37,070 nucleotides of DNA from Pseudomonas sp. MN1F (GTDB lineage: Bacteria; Pseudomonadota; Gammaproteobacteria; Pseudomonadales; Pseudomonadaceae): contig NZ_VZII01000018.1 of NCBI RefSeq assembly GCF_009391885.1, forward strand, positions 1 to 37,070. Reading direction: 5' to 3'. The notes beneath the pieces were generated by a model. It was not told the origin of the DNA. It saw nothing but the letters and a program-made list of their open reading frames with translations, and ran no database searches. Below, one piece after another: positions 1-8,016 of this stretch (position 1 is the stretch's first letter; the number at the start of each line of letters is the position of its first letter). Both the position numbers and the translations under genes were made by a program.

Positions 1-7
1 GCAATAT

Positions 8-84
8 GGTGGGCGTAGCTCAGTTGGTAGAGCGCTGGATTGTGATTCCAGTTGTCGTGGGTTCGATTCCCATCGTCCACCCCA
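8..84 (+). tRNA. tRNA-His (anticodon GTG)
   Basis: This 77-base tRNA folds into a full cloverleaf. The acceptor strand GTGGGCG (9-15) pairs with CGTCCAC (74-80), and the extra 5' G at position 8 faces discriminator C81, the hallmark of tRNA-His. The anticodon stem CTGGA/TCCAG (35-39/47-51) encloses the loop with anticodon GTG at 42-44. The T arm GTGGGTTCGATTCCCAT is intact and the CCA end is encoded (82-84). It reads histidine codons CAC and CAU. It is probably the last member of the tRNA cluster that precedes tig in pseudomonads, but the upstream tRNAs lie outside the window. Confidence 0.98.
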
Positions 85-93
85 TATTTTTCG

Positions 94-127
94 AAGGCGC
101 CTTGATCGTGAGATCGGGCGCCTTTGT
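94..127 (+). terminator. Rho-independent terminator of the tRNA-His transcript
   Basis: AAGGCGCC (94-101) and GGCGCCTT (117-124) form an 8-bp GC-rich stem with a 15-base loop, followed by TTTGTTGTTT. It lies 10 bases after the tRNA CCA end and so ends the tRNA transcript. Confidence 0.85.
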
Positions 128-183
128 TGTTTCTGCGTGGCGTCAGCGTGGGGTGGGCAGTCATGCGCTGCCCAGCTGCCTGG

Positions 184-489
184 TCAGGGGTGGGCTTGAG
201 CTTGATCGGGTATGAGGCGTACTTCCACGCGTTGCCCTAGGGCGCGAGCAGCGCTGGCCAGCGTGGCCAGGGTCATGCCAGGGTCGTTCTGGTCCAGTGC
301 CCGGTCGACGGCTGTGCGGCTGGTGTGCATGCGCTCGGCCAGGACCTTCTTGGAGACCTTCTGGTTCTTCATGGCTTCGGTGATCTGCCAGGCAATCACG
401 CGCTTGAGTGCTGCGGCGCTGACTTCCTCTGTCAGTTCCTGTTCGGTGAGGAACTCGTCGAATCCGGAGCCGATGCGCGGGTTGGTCAT
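184..489 (-). CDS. XRE/HigA-like antitoxin, 101 aa, without a full toxin partner
   Basis: This 101-residue protein starts MTNPRIGSGFDEF. Residues 45-90 look like a lambda-repressor-type helix-turn-helix (VSKKVLAERMHTSRTAVDRA, then MTLATLASAARALG), the layout of HigA antitoxins paired with HigB/Gp49-type RelE-fold toxins. In such pairs the antitoxin neutralises the mRNA-cleaving toxin and represses the operon. The ATG at 489-487 overlaps the stop of the upstream toxin fragment as ATGA, the usual toxin-first coupling. A longer in-frame start near 630 would read through the toxin remnant and is unlikely. The gene itself looks intact. With the toxin truncated it may now act as a stand-alone repressor or an anti-addiction module. 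The family call is firm; the current role is inference. Confidence 0.85.
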   Translation of the reverse strand: MTNPRIGSGFDEFLTEQELTEEVSAAALKRVIAWQITEAMKNQKVSKKVLAERMHTSRTAVDRALDQNDPGMTLATLASAARALGQRVEVRLIPDQAQAHP

Positions 490-614
490 GTGTATTTCTC
501 CAGGGCTGCTTTGCGCTGTCGGGCGGTTTCCAGTTCGAAGGCGGGTGTTTTCTGGCTTTTCTTGATAAAGCCGTGCAGCAGTACCATCGTGCTTCCGGAC
601 ACAGTGAACAGTAA
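486..614 (-). pseudogene. 3' remnant of a HigB/Gp49-type toxin gene
   Basis: On the minus strand the last 42 codons before the antitoxin read LLFTVSGSTMVLLHGFIKK, then SQKTPAFELETARQRKA and LEKYT. This is the typical C-terminus of phage-derived Gp49/HigB-family RelE-fold toxins (PF05973-like), with the diagnostic LLHGFxKKxxKTP motif. The stop (488-486) overlaps the antitoxin ATG. Upstream of about 614 I find no homologous N-terminal half (no GLWEVR-like segment) in any of the three frames, and the promoter lies only about 40 bases further up. A family toxin of roughly 100-120 residues therefore cannot be encoded. The 5' two thirds appear to be deleted. A short protein from the internal ATG cannot be excluded but would lack most of the fold. 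Confidence 0.75.
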
Positions 615-658
615 CGGTAGAAGCAGGCATCCAGGGTTGGTGGTTTTTCGCTCATGAA

Positions 659-686
659 AGTGTACCAAAAAAGGTACTCCAATCAA
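659..686 (-). promoter_or_regulatory. Promoter with palindromic operator for the toxin-remnant/antitoxin operon
   Basis: On the minus strand TTGATT (686-681) and TACACT (664-659) are separated by 16 bases and match a sigma70 promoter. The inverted repeat GTACC-AAAAAA-GGTAC (662-677) fills the spacer and overlaps the -10 box, where HigA-type repressors commonly bind. Transcription would begin near 652, just ahead of the toxin fragment. The boxes and palindrome are visible; operator function is inferred. Confidence 0.6.
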
Positions 687-859
687 GAAGAGCCAGAATC
701 CGCGGGCCAGAGGCTCATTCCCCGGTAGTGGTAGGAATGTTCTGCAATTAAGTGAGATCGTTTTTCGCCCTTGCAATCCTCTGGTGGCACCCCAATAAAA
801 GCTGTTAGATTTCAGCCGGTTGAAACACCGGCCCATTTGGCCGGCAGAGGAACACCCTG

Positions 860-1159
860 ATGATTGCAAAAGAAGCCCGCCAGGCCCTGGCGTTGCAGCG
901 CTTCGCCGAAGCCAATCCGCAACTGCTCGAGGAAATACGCGAGCTGGATGCCCATGAGCAGGCCCAGCAGATCGAGTGGGCATTCGAGGATGCCGCCGAT
1001 GAGCAAGGGCTTCAGCCCTGGGAGCTGGCGTTGCAGCTGATTGCCGAAAGCCCTGAGCAGCTGCAGGCCATGCGCCTTGAGACCCATCGCGAAGTGGCCG
1101 AGGCGCTGGGAATGGAGTGGGAGGAGTACTGCCAGTTCAACGAGATCGATCCTGAATAA
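860..1159 (+). CDS. Conserved hypothetical protein, 99 aa, acidic
   Basis: This 99-residue, glutamate-rich, apparently all-helical soluble protein has no signal peptide or membrane segment. It starts MIAKEARQALALQRF and ends EYCQFNEIDPE. It resembles small Pseudomonas proteins annotated only as a domain of unknown function (I think of DUF6388, uncertain). An AGAGGAA Shine-Dalgarno lies 7-8 bases before the ATG. The gene stands alone between the antitoxin patch and tig, and points the same way as tig. A GCCGGT/ACCGGC hairpin in the upstream leader may be a weak terminator or part of the UTR. I do not know its function. Confidence 0.75.
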   Translation: MIAKEARQALALQRFAEANPQLLEEIRELDAHEQAQQIEWAFEDAADEQGLQPWELALQLIAESPEQLQAMRLETHREVAEALGMEWEEYCQFNEIDPE

Positions 1160-1317
1160 GCGGGTCGCTTTCAAGCTGGTAGTTGTTTGACAAGGTATTT
1201 CGGTTGTGTGCCGCCCTTTGGGGGGTATGCGGCCCTCTATATAAAGAGGCTCGGCACTTCACGGTGCGGGCCATGCAAGTTAATCGACCGGCGTGGTTTC
1301 CCGTCGTCCCGGGTGGG

Positions 1318-1346
1318 GTGACTTCTGGTGCGTGACTCACTAGAAT
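1318..1346 (+). promoter_or_regulatory. Candidate sigma70 promoter of tig
   Basis: GTGACT (1318-1323), a 17-base spacer and TAGAAT (1341-1346) lie about 65 bases before the tig ATG. The rest of the 249-base gap 1160-1408 holds only small hairpins (GCCGC/GCGGC near 1211-1235 and CCTCT/AGAGG near 1233-1251) and no coding signal. Confidence 0.55.
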
Positions 1347-1408
1347 GTTCGCCCTTGATTCTGGAGTCGGGCTATCGCCGGCTAACGTCTGTGCAACGAG
1401 GAATATCC

Positions 1409-2722
1409 ATGCAAGTTTCTGTTGAAAACACTTCCGCTCTCGAGCGCCGCATGACCATCGCCGTTCCGGCCGAGCGCGTCGAGAACGAAGTCAACAAGCG
1501 TCTGCAACAGACTGCCAAGCGCGCCAAGGTCGCGGGCTTCCGCCCAGGCAAGGTGCCGATGAGCGTGATCCGTCAGCGTTTCGAAGCCGATGCCCGTCAA
1601 GAGGCTTTCGGTGACCTGGTCCAGGCTTCCTTCTACGAAGCCATCGTCGAGCAGAAGCTGAACCCGGCTGGCGCTCCGGCCGTTGAGCCGAAGTCCTTCG
1701 AGAAGGGCAAGGACCTGGAATTCGTTGCCATCTTCGAAGTGTTCCCAGAGTTCACCGTTGCCGGCTTCGAGTCGATCAACGTCGAGCGCCTGAGCGCCGA
1801 AGTGGCTGACGCCGACCTGGACAACATGCTGGAAGTCCTGCGCAAGCAGAACACCCGCTTCGAGGCCGTCGAGCGTGCTGCGCAGAACGACGACCAGGTC
1901 AACATCGATTTCGTTGGCAAGGTCGACGGTGAAGTGTTCGCTGGCGGTTCCGCCAAGGGCACCCAGCTGGTACTGGGCTCCGGCCGCATGATCCCTGGCT
2001 TCGAAGATGGCCTGGTTGGCGCCAAGGCCGGTGAAGAGCGCGTTGTCAACGTGACCTTCCCAGAGGACTACCAGAACCTGGACCTGGCTGGCAAAGCCGC
2101 CGAGTTCACCATCACCGTCAACAGCGTCTCGGCCCCTGTGCTGCCAGAGCTGAACGAAGAGTTCTTCGCCCAGTTCGGCATCAAAGAGTCGACCCTGGAA
2201 GGCTTCCGTACCGAAGTTCGCAAGAACATGGAGCGTGAGCTGCGTCAGGCGATCAAGACCAAGGTCAAGAACCAGGTCATGGACGGTCTGCTGGCTGCCA
2301 ACCCGATCGAAGTGCCGAAGGCCCTGCTGGAAAACGAAGTCAACCGTCTGCGCGTCCAGGCTGTTCAGCAGTTCGGTGGCAACATCAAGCCTGAGCAACT
2401 GCCGGCCGAGCTGTTCGAAGAGCAAGCCAAGCGTCGTGTGGTGCTGGGCCTGATCGTCGCCGAAGTGGTCAAGCAGTTCGAGCTGAAGCCAGACGAAGGC
2501 AAGGTTCGCGAAATGATCGAAGAAATGGCCTCGGCTTACCAAGAGCCTGAGCAGGTCATTTCCTGGTACTACAAGAACGACCAGCAACTGAACGAAGTCC
2601 GTTCGGTTGTGCTGGAAGAACAAGTTGTAGATACTGTTCTGCAGAAAGCGACTGTGACCGACAAGTCGGTCTCGTACGAAGATGCCGTTAAGCCAGCACA
2701 GGCTCCTGCCGCCGCTGAGTAA
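1409..2722 (+). CDS. tig: Trigger factor, ribosome-bound chaperone and peptidyl-prolyl isomerase
   Basis: Trigger factor binds nascent chains at the ribosome exit tunnel and catalyses prolyl isomerisation. The protein is 437 residues, close to the family norm. The N-terminal ribosome-binding domain carries the GFRPGKVP signature near residues 43-50. The FKBP-type domain spans about 160-245 ([17 protein letters not shown] ... [14 protein letters not shown]), and the C-terminal substrate-cradling arms follow. The start [14 protein letters not shown] is the conserved N-terminus and has an ACGAGGA ribosome site; an upstream in-frame ATG at 1328 lies inside the promoter and is not used. It heads the protein-folding and proteolysis block with clpP, clpX and lon. 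Confidence 0.97.
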   Translation: MQVSVENTSALERRMTIAVPAERVENEVNKRLQQTAKRAKVAGFRPGKVPMSVIRQRFEADARQEAFGDLVQASFYEAIVEQKLNPAGAPAVEPKSFEKGKDLEFVAIFEVFPEFTVAGFESINVERLSAEVADADLDNMLEVLRKQNTRFEAVERAAQNDDQVNIDFVGKVDGEVFAGGSAKGTQLVLGSGRMIPGFEDGLVGAKAGEERVVNVTFPEDYQNLDLAGKAAEFTITVNSVSAPVLPELNEEFFAQFGIKESTLEGFRTEVRKNMERELRQAIKTKVKNQVMDGLLAANPIEVPKALLENEVNRLRVQAVQQFGGNIKPEQLPAELFEEQAKRRVVLGLIVAEVVKQFELKPDEGKVREMIEEMASAYQEPEQVISWYYKNDQQLNEVRSVVLEEQVVDTVLQKATVTDKSVSYEDAVKPAQAPAAAE

Positions 2723-2746
2723 CAGGCTTCTCTCGTAGGAAACCCC

Positions 2747-2774
2747 CACAAGCCAGCCTTCGAGCTGGCTTGTG
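2747..2774 (+). terminator. Strong hairpin without U-run between tig and clpP
   Basis: CACAAGCCAGC (2747-2757) pairs perfectly with GCTGGCTTGTG (2764-2774) around a 6-base loop. It is followed by CGTTATC rather than a run of T, so it may be a partial terminator or an mRNA-processing/stability element in a tig-clpP transcript. Confidence 0.55.
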
Positions 2775-2813
2775 CGTTATCAAGCCATGACTATTTGGGA
2801 GTGAGCGCAGGAC

Positions 2814-3455
2814 ATGTCCCGCAATTCTTATATTCAGCAGAGCTCTGACATCCAGGCCGCAGGCGGCCTGGTCCCGATGGTTATCGAGCAGTCCGCCCGT
2901 GGCGAACGTGCCTACGACATCTACTCGCGCCTGTTGAAGGAGCGAGTGATCTTCCTGGTTGGCCCGGTAGAGGATTACATGGCCAACCTGGTAGTGGCGC
3001 AGCTGCTGTTCCTTGAGGCGGAAAACCCGGACAAGGATATCCATCTGTACATCAACTCCCCGGGCGGTTCGGTGACTGCAGGCATGTCGATCTACGACAC
3101 CATGCAATTCATCAAGCCGGACGTCTCGACCATCTGCATCGGCCAGGCCTGCAGCATGGGTGCGTTCCTGTTGGCTGCGGGTGCCAAGGGCAAGCGTCAC
3201 TGCCTGCCGAACTCGCGCGTGATGATCCACCAGCCACTGGGCGGTTTCCAGGGTCAGGCCACCGATATCGAGATCCACGCCCAGGAAATCCTCAATATCA
3301 AGGCGCGCCTGAACGAGCTGCTGGCCTACCACACCGGCCAGGAACTCGAGACCATCAAGCGTGACACCGAGCGTGACAATTTCATGAGCGCCTCGCGCGC
3401 GGCCGAGTACGGCCTGATCGACTCGGTGTACGACAAGCGGCAACTGGCCTCCTGA
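2814..3455 (+). CDS. clpP: ATP-dependent Clp protease proteolytic subunit
   Basis: ClpP forms the tetradecameric serine-protease chamber that degrades substrates unfolded by ClpX or ClpA. The 213-residue protein has the complete triad: Ser114 in GQACSMGAF, His139 in MIHQP and Asp188 in TERDNF. The oligomer-facing segment [14 protein letters not shown] is also present. A propeptide-like N-terminus precedes the mature VPMVIEQ start, as in E. coli. A GCAGGA ribosome site sits before the ATG. The tig-clpP-clpX-lon order is the standard gammaproteobacterial arrangement. Confidence 0.98.
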   Translation: MSRNSYIQQSSDIQAAGGLVPMVIEQSARGERAYDIYSRLLKERVIFLVGPVEDYMANLVVAQLLFLEAENPDKDIHLYINSPGGSVTAGMSIYDTMQFIKPDVSTICIGQACSMGAFLLAAGAKGKRHCLPNSRVMIHQPLGGFQGQATDIEIHAQEILNIKARLNELLAYHTGQELETIKRDTERDNFMSASRAAEYGLIDSVYDKRQLAS

Positions 3456-3469
3456 ACCCAGGAGCCAGA

Positions 3470-3498
3470 GCAGGTAGGTGCGCAAAGCGCCTACCTGC
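3470..3498 (+). terminator. Hairpin between clpP and clpX, possible attenuator
   Basis: GCAGGTAG and CTACCTGC, extended by GCGC/GCGC around an AAA loop, form a 12-bp stem with a 2-base bulge. The sequence after it is not T-rich, so complete termination is doubtful. It may tune clpX relative to clpP or stabilise the clpP 3' end. Confidence 0.5.
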
Positions 3499-3563
3499 GG
3501 ACTTGAAAAAGCCCGCAATTGCCTTCATCTTGTGTTGCAAGCCTACCGGATTGGATCGATCGA

Positions 3564-4847
3564 ATGACTGACACCCGTAACGGCGAGGACAGCGGCAAAT
3601 TGCTTTATTGCTCCTTCTGCGGCAAAAGCCAGCACGAAGTGCGCAAACTGATTGCCGGGCCCTCGGTATTTATCTGCGACGAGTGCGTCGACCTGTGCAA
3701 CGACATCATCCGTGAGGAGGTGCAGGAAGCCCAGGCCGAGAGCAGCGCGCACAAATTGCCTTCGCCGAAAGAAATCAGCGGCATCCTGGACCAGTACGTC
3801 ATCGGTCAGGAACGCGCTAAGAAGGTCCTGGCCGTAGCGGTGTACAACCACTACAAGCGCCTGAACCAGCGTGACAAGAAGGGCGACGAAGTCGAACTCG
3901 GCAAGAGCAACATCCTGCTTATCGGGCCTACCGGCTCGGGCAAGACCCTGCTCGCCGAAACCCTTGCACGGCTGTTGAACGTACCGTTCACCATTGCTGA
4001 CGCCACCACCCTGACCGAAGCCGGTTATGTGGGTGAGGACGTCGAGAACATCATTCAGAAACTGCTGCAGAAGTGCGACTACGACGTGGAAAAGGCCCAG
4101 ATGGGCATTGTCTACATCGACGAGATCGACAAGATCTCGCGCAAGTCGGACAACCCGTCCATCACCCGCGACGTTTCGGGTGAAGGCGTGCAGCAGGCGC
4201 TGCTGAAGCTGATTGAAGGCACCGTAGCTTCTGTTCCGCCGCAGGGCGGCCGCAAGCACCCGCAACAGGAATTCCTGCAGGTTGATACCCGCAACATCCT
4301 GTTCATCTGCGGTGGCGCCTTCTCCGGCCTGGAAAAGGTCATCCAGAACCGCTCCACCAAGGGTGGCATCGGTTTTGGCGCCGAAGTACGCAGCAAGGAA
4401 GAGGGCAAGAAGGTCGGCGAATCGCTGCGCGAAGTCGAGCCGGACGATCTGGTCAAGTTTGGCCTGATCCCTGAGTTCGTCGGCCGCCTGCCGGTACTGG
4501 CGACCCTCGATGAGCTGGATGAGGCTGCGCTGATGCAGATCCTCACCGAGCCGAAGAATGCCCTGACCAAGCAGTACGCCAAGCTGTTCGAGATGGAAAG
4601 CGTGGACCTCGAGTTCCGCACCGACGCCCTCAAGGCTGTCGCACGCAAGGCCCTGGAGCGCAAGACTGGCGCCCGTGGCCTGCGTTCGATCCTCGAAGGC
4701 GTGCTGCTCGACACCATGTACGAGATTCCTTCGCAGAAGGATGTCAGCAAGGTGGTGATCGACGAGAGCGTCATCGAAGGCACCTCGCAGCCGCTGATGA
4801 TCTACGAGAACAGCGAGCCGCAAGCCAAGGCCGCGCCCGACGCCTGA
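3564..4847 (+). CDS. clpX: ATP-dependent Clp protease ATP-binding subunit ClpX
   Basis: ClpX is the hexameric AAA+ unfoldase that feeds substrates to ClpP. The 427-residue protein opens with the C4 zinc-binding domain (Cys16, Cys19, Cys38, Cys41). Walker A GPTGSGKT lies at 121-128 and is followed by a Walker B block VYIDEIDKI. The IGF loop that docks on ClpP is visible in GGIGFGAEV. The start [12 protein letters not shown] is the usual Pseudomonas N-terminus; an in-frame start 15 codons upstream lies in the untranslated leader. The Shine-Dalgarno is weak (GGATCGA). Confidence 0.97.
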   Translation: MTDTRNGEDSGKLLYCSFCGKSQHEVRKLIAGPSVFICDECVDLCNDIIREEVQEAQAESSAHKLPSPKEISGILDQYVIGQERAKKVLAVAVYNHYKRLNQRDKKGDEVELGKSNILLIGPTGSGKTLLAETLARLLNVPFTIADATTLTEAGYVGEDVENIIQKLLQKCDYDVEKAQMGIVYIDEIDKISRKSDNPSITRDVSGEGVQQALLKLIEGTVASVPPQGGRKHPQQEFLQVDTRNILFICGGAFSGLEKVIQNRSTKGGIGFGAEVRSKEEGKKVGESLREVEPDDLVKFGLIPEFVGRLPVLATLDELDEAALMQILTEPKNALTKQYAKLFEMESVDLEFRTDALKAVARKALERKTGARGLRSILEGVLLDTMYEIPSQKDVSKVVIDESVIEGTSQPLMIYENSEPQAKAAPDA

Positions 4848-4881
4848 TTTCAGGTAAATGCCGGGTAATGGCAGCAAGCAA

Positions 4882-4913
4882 GAAAGGGGCCTACGGGCCC
4901 CTTTCTGCTTTTC
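4882..4913 (+). terminator. Rho-independent terminator after clpX
   Basis: GAAAGGGGCC (4882-4891) pairs with GGCCCCTTTC (4896-4905), followed by TGCTTTT. It separates the clpP-clpX transcript from the heat-shock promoter of lon. Confidence 0.85.
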
Positions 4914-4924
4914 CTATGCCAGCG

Positions 4925-4954
4925 CTTGTAATTTCCCAGGCGTGCCCCCACATT
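4925..4954 (+). promoter_or_regulatory. Sigma32 (RpoH)-type heat-shock promoter of lon
   Basis: CTTGTAA (4925-4931), a 14-base spacer and CCCCACAT (4946-4953) fit the heat-shock pattern CTTGAAA-N13-17-CCCCATNT with few mismatches. It lies about 60 bases before the lon ATG, consistent with heat-shock control of lon in gammaproteobacteria. Confidence 0.75.
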
Positions 4955-5012
4955 AGGTCCAAGCATCATTTCCACCGGTTTCCGGCCATAAGGCCGCTGT
5001 AGAGGCGAAATC

Positions 5013-7409
5013 ATGAAGACCACCCTCGACTTGCCTCTTTTGCCATTGCGCGATGTCGTCGTCTATCCGCACATGGTTATCCCACTGTTCGTGGGGCGTG
5101 AGAAGTCTATCGAAGCCCTTGAGGCCGCGATGACGGGCGAGAAGCAGATCCTGCTGCTGGCCCAGAAGAACCCTGCCGATGACGATCCAGGCGAAGATGC
5201 CCTGTATCGGGTCGGTACCGTCGCTACCGTATTGCAACTGCTGAAACTGCCCGATGGCACGGTCAAGGTGCTGGTCGAGGGCGAGCAGCGCGGTGCGGTC
5301 GAGCGCTTCACCGAAGTAGAAGGGCACATCCGTGCCGAAGTTTCCCTGATCGATGAAACCGACGCCGCCGAGCGCGAGTCGGAAGTCTTCGTGCGCACGC
5401 TGCTGTCGCAATTCGAGCAGTACGTGCAGCTGGGCAAGAAAGTCCCCGCCGAAGTGCTGTCGTCGCTGAACAGCATCGAAGAGCCTGGTCGCCTGGTCGA
5501 TACCATGGCCGCGCACATGGCGCTGAAGATCGAGCAGAAGCAGGAAATCCTCGAGATCGTCGACCTGACGACCCGAGTCGAGCACGTGCTGGCCCTGCTG
5601 GATGCCGAAATCGACCTGCTGCAGGTCGAGAAGCGTATCCGTGGCCGGGTCAAGAAGCAGATGGAGCGCAGCCAGCGCGAGTACTACCTGAATGAGCAGA
5701 TGAAGGCCATTCAGAAGGAGCTCGGCGATGGTGATGAAGGCCACAACGAAGTCGAAGAGCTGAAAAAGCGCATCGAAGCCGCTGGCCTGCCAAAAGACGC
5801 CCTGGCCAAGGCCCAGGCCGAGCTGAACAAGCTCAAGCAGATGTCGCCGATGTCCGCCGAAGCCACCGTGGTGCGCTCGTACCTCGACTGGCTCGTGCAG
5901 GTGCCGTGGAAGGCCCAAAGCAAGGTGCGCCTGGACCTGGCCAAGGCCGAGGAGATCCTCGATGCCGACCACTATGGCCTGGAAGAGGTCAAGGAGCGGA
6001 TTCTCGAGTACCTCGCCGTGCAGAAGCGGGTGAAGAAGATCCGCGGCCCGGTGCTGTGCCTGGTCGGCCCGCCTGGCGTGGGCAAGACCTCGCTGGCCGA
6101 GTCGATCGCTGCTGCGACCAACCGCAAGTTCGTGCGCATGGCCCTGGGTGGCGTGCGTGACGAGGCCGAGATTCGTGGGCACCGTCGTACCTACATCGGC
6201 TCCATGCCTGGCCGGCTGATCCAGAAGATGACCAAGGTGGGTGTGCGCAACCCGCTGTTCCTGCTCGACGAGATCGACAAAATGGGCAGCGACATGCGTG
6301 GCGACCCGGCCTCGGCGCTGCTGGAAGTGCTCGACCCGGAGCAGAACCACAATTTCAACGACCACTACCTGGAAGTCGATTACGACCTCTCGGACGTGAT
6401 GTTCCTGTGCACCTCGAACTCGATGAACATTCCGCCGGCGCTGCTCGACCGTATGGAAGTCATCCGCCTGCCGGGTTACACCGAGGACGAGAAGATCAAC
6501 ATCGCGGTCAAGTACCTGACGCCCAAGCAGGTCAAGGCCAACGGTTTGAAGACCGAAGAGCTGGACATCGACGTCTCGGCGATTCGCGACATCATCCGTT
6601 ACTACACCCGTGAAGCCGGTGTGCGTGGCCTGGAGCGCCAGATCGCCAAGGTCTGCCGCAAGGTGGTCAAGGAACATACCGGGCAGAAGCAGGTCAAGGT
6701 CAAGGTCACCAGCGAGCAGCTCGAGCACCTGCTCGGCGTGCGCAAGTTCCGCTACGGCCTGGCCGAGCAGCAGGACCAGATCGGCCAGGTCACCGGCCTT
6801 GCCTGGACCCAGGTGGGCGGCGAATTGCTGACCATCGAGTCGGTGGTCATCCCTGGCAAGGGTCAGCTGATCAAGACCGGCTCGCTGGGTGATGTCATGG
6901 TCGAGTCGATCACAGCCGCGCAGACCGTGGTCCGCAGCCGTGCCCGCAGCCTGGGGATTGCCGCCGATTTCCACGAGAAGCACGACGTGCATATCCACAT
7001 GCCTGAGGGCGCCACGCCGAAGGACGGCCCGAGCGCGGGTATCGGCATGTGCACCGCGCTGGTGTCCGCGCTGACGCAGATTCCAGTACGCGCCGATGTG
7101 GCCATGACCGGCGAAATCACCCTGCGTGGCCAGGTATTGGCTATCGGCGGGTTGAAGGAAAAACTGCTGGCTGCACACCGTGGCGGGATCAAGACGGTGA
7201 TCATTCCCGAGGAGAATGTTCGCGATCTGAAAGAAATTCCTGAAAATATCAAACAGGATCTGCAGATCAAACCGGTCAAATGGATTGACGAAGTCCTGCA
7301 AATTGCGCTGCAATACGCCCCGGAGCCCTTGCCAGATGTGGCTCCGGAGATTGTCGCGAAAGATGACAAGCGCGACGGCGATGCTAAGGAAAGAATTAGC
7401 ACGCATTAG
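5013..7409 (+). CDS. lon: ATP-dependent serine protease Lon (LonA type)
   Basis: Lon degrades misfolded and regulatory proteins in the cytosol. The 798-residue protein has the LON substrate-binding N domain (about residues 8-200, opening [16 protein letters not shown]) and a coiled-coil linker. The AAA+ module has Walker A GPPGVGKT at 352-359 and Walker B FLLDEIDK. The C-terminal protease domain has the catalytic Ser674-Lys717 dyad ([11 protein letters not shown] and [10 protein letters not shown]), with the same 43-residue spacing as E. coli Ser679/Lys722. An AGAGGC ribosome site precedes the ATG. P. putida genomes usually carry a second lon elsewhere; this is the one in the clpX-hupB context. 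Confidence 0.97.
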   Translation: MKTTLDLPLLPLRDVVVYPHMVIPLFVGREKSIEALEAAMTGEKQILLLAQKNPADDDPGEDALYRVGTVATVLQLLKLPDGTVKVLVEGEQRGAVERFTEVEGHIRAEVSLIDETDAAERESEVFVRTLLSQFEQYVQLGKKVPAEVLSSLNSIEEPGRLVDTMAAHMALKIEQKQEILEIVDLTTRVEHVLALLDAEIDLLQVEKRIRGRVKKQMERSQREYYLNEQMKAIQKELGDGDEGHNEVEELKKRIEAAGLPKDALAKAQAELNKLKQMSPMSAEATVVRSYLDWLVQVPWKAQSKVRLDLAKAEEILDADHYGLEEVKERILEYLAVQKRVKKIRGPVLCLVGPPGVGKTSLAESIAAATNRKFVRMALGGVRDEAEIRGHRRTYIGSMPGRLIQKMTKVGVRNPLFLLDEIDKMGSDMRGDPASALLEVLDPEQNHNFNDHYLEVDYDLSDVMFLCTSNSMNIPPALLDRMEVIRLPGYTEDEKINIAVKYLTPKQVKANGLKTEELDIDVSAIRDIIRYYTREAGVRGLERQIAKVCRKVVKEHTGQKQVKVKVTSEQLEHLLGVRKFRYGLAEQQDQIGQVTGLAWTQVGGELLTIESVVIPGKGQLIKTGSLGDVMVESITAAQTVVRSRARSLGIAADFHEKHDVHIHMPEGATPKDGPSAGIGMCTALVSALTQIPVRADVAMTGEITLRGQVLAIGGLKEKLLAAHRGGIKTVIIPEENVRDLKEIPENIKQDLQIKPVKWIDEVLQIALQYAPEPLPDVAPEIVAKDDKRDGDAKERISTH

Positions 7410-7433
7410 TAGTTTTTGGCTGGGGGGCTTTCC

Positions 7434-7463
7434 TTGACAGTTTTTTCGGGGCCTTGCTATAAA
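7434..7463 (+). promoter_or_regulatory. Sigma70 promoter of hupB
   Basis: A perfect TTGACA (7434-7439), an 18-base spacer and TATAAA (7458-7463) lie about 100 bases upstream of the hupB start. This is one of the closest consensus matches in the window and fits a highly expressed nucleoid protein. Confidence 0.85.
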
Positions 7464-7561
7464 GCGGCACGCTATTGTCAAACGGCCACCCGGCACAGGT
7501 TTCATCAGCTTTTCATTACATACTTAGAAACAAACTCAATAGAGAAATAAGGGGACTTAGA

Positions 7562-7834
7562 GTGAACAAGTCGGAACTGATTGACGCTATCGCCGCATCC
7601 GCTGACATCCCGAAAGCTGTAGCTGGCCGCGCGCTGGACGCAGTCATCGAATCCGTCACCGGCGCCCTGAAGCAAGGTGACGATGTGGTACTGGTTGGCT
7701 TCGGTACCTTCTCGGTCAAGGAGCGCGCCGAGCGCACCGGCCGTAACCCGCAAACCGGCAAGGCGATCAAGATCGAAGCTGCCAAGGTTCCAGGTTTCAA
7801 GGCTGGCAAAGGCCTGAAAGACGCCGTCAACTAA
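7562..7834 (+). CDS. hupB: DNA-binding protein HU-beta
   Basis: HU is the small nucleoid protein that bends and compacts DNA. The 90-residue product [16 protein letters not shown] has the DNABII fold, with the [18 protein letters not shown] signature and the beta arm ending around residue 75. Translation starts at GTG (7562) after an AAGGGGA ribosome site; the in-frame ATG at 7475 would add residues not found in HU proteins. It follows lon, as in other pseudomonads, with its own strong promoter and a terminator behind. Confidence 0.97.
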   Translation: MNKSELIDAIAASADIPKAVAGRALDAVIESVTGALKQGDDVVLVGFGTFSVKERAERTGRNPQTGKAIKIEAAKVPGFKAGKGLKDAVN

Positions 7835-7920
7835 GTCGTCTTTCAGCCGGACCAGGCCTTGGCCAGGTCCGAGCACGCTGATGGCGGGCCGCAAACGTTC
7901 CCGCCTGACACGTTTGCTAA

Positions 7921-7953
7921 GAAAAGGCGCATCCTCGGATGCGCCTTTCTTTT
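7921..7953 (+). terminator. Rho-independent terminator after hupB
   Basis: AAAGGCGCAT and ATGCGCCTTT (within 7923-7948) form a 10-bp stem capped by CCTCGG and followed by CTTTT. A second small hairpin GGACC/GGTCC lies just upstream near 7850-7870. Confidence 0.85.
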
Positions 7954-8016
7954 ATCAGGATTCTACCCACGCTCCGCGGTTGTCGACGCAGTGGTACAGC
8001 CGTTTCTGGGGGACGC

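Noticed and set aside
161..682. 173-codon minus-strand frame starting near 682 across the antitoxin
   Set aside because: It reads the antitoxin gene out of frame into Arg/Pro-rich sequence and has no recognisable domain. Only its first codons may descend from the deleted toxin 5' end.
8..690. tRNA-His as attachment site of an integrated element
   Set aside because: I looked for a repeat of the tRNA 3' end (CATCGTCCACCCCA) downstream and found none in the window. There is also no integrase gene.
1187..1216. Perfect TTGACA upstream of tig as the tig promoter
   Set aside because: No -10 box follows at 16-18 bases; the pair at 1318-1346 is better and closer.
1382..2749. 455-codon open frame antisense to tig, and a similar one (3543-4877) antisense to clpX
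   Set aside because: Both are shadows of well-conserved genes and lack ribosome sites or family motifs.
4953..7505. 850-codon open frame antisense to lon
   Set aside because: High-GC genes leave long open shadow frames on the opposite strand. Lon is certain, and this frame shows no recognisable domain and runs through the lon promoter and the hupB promoter.
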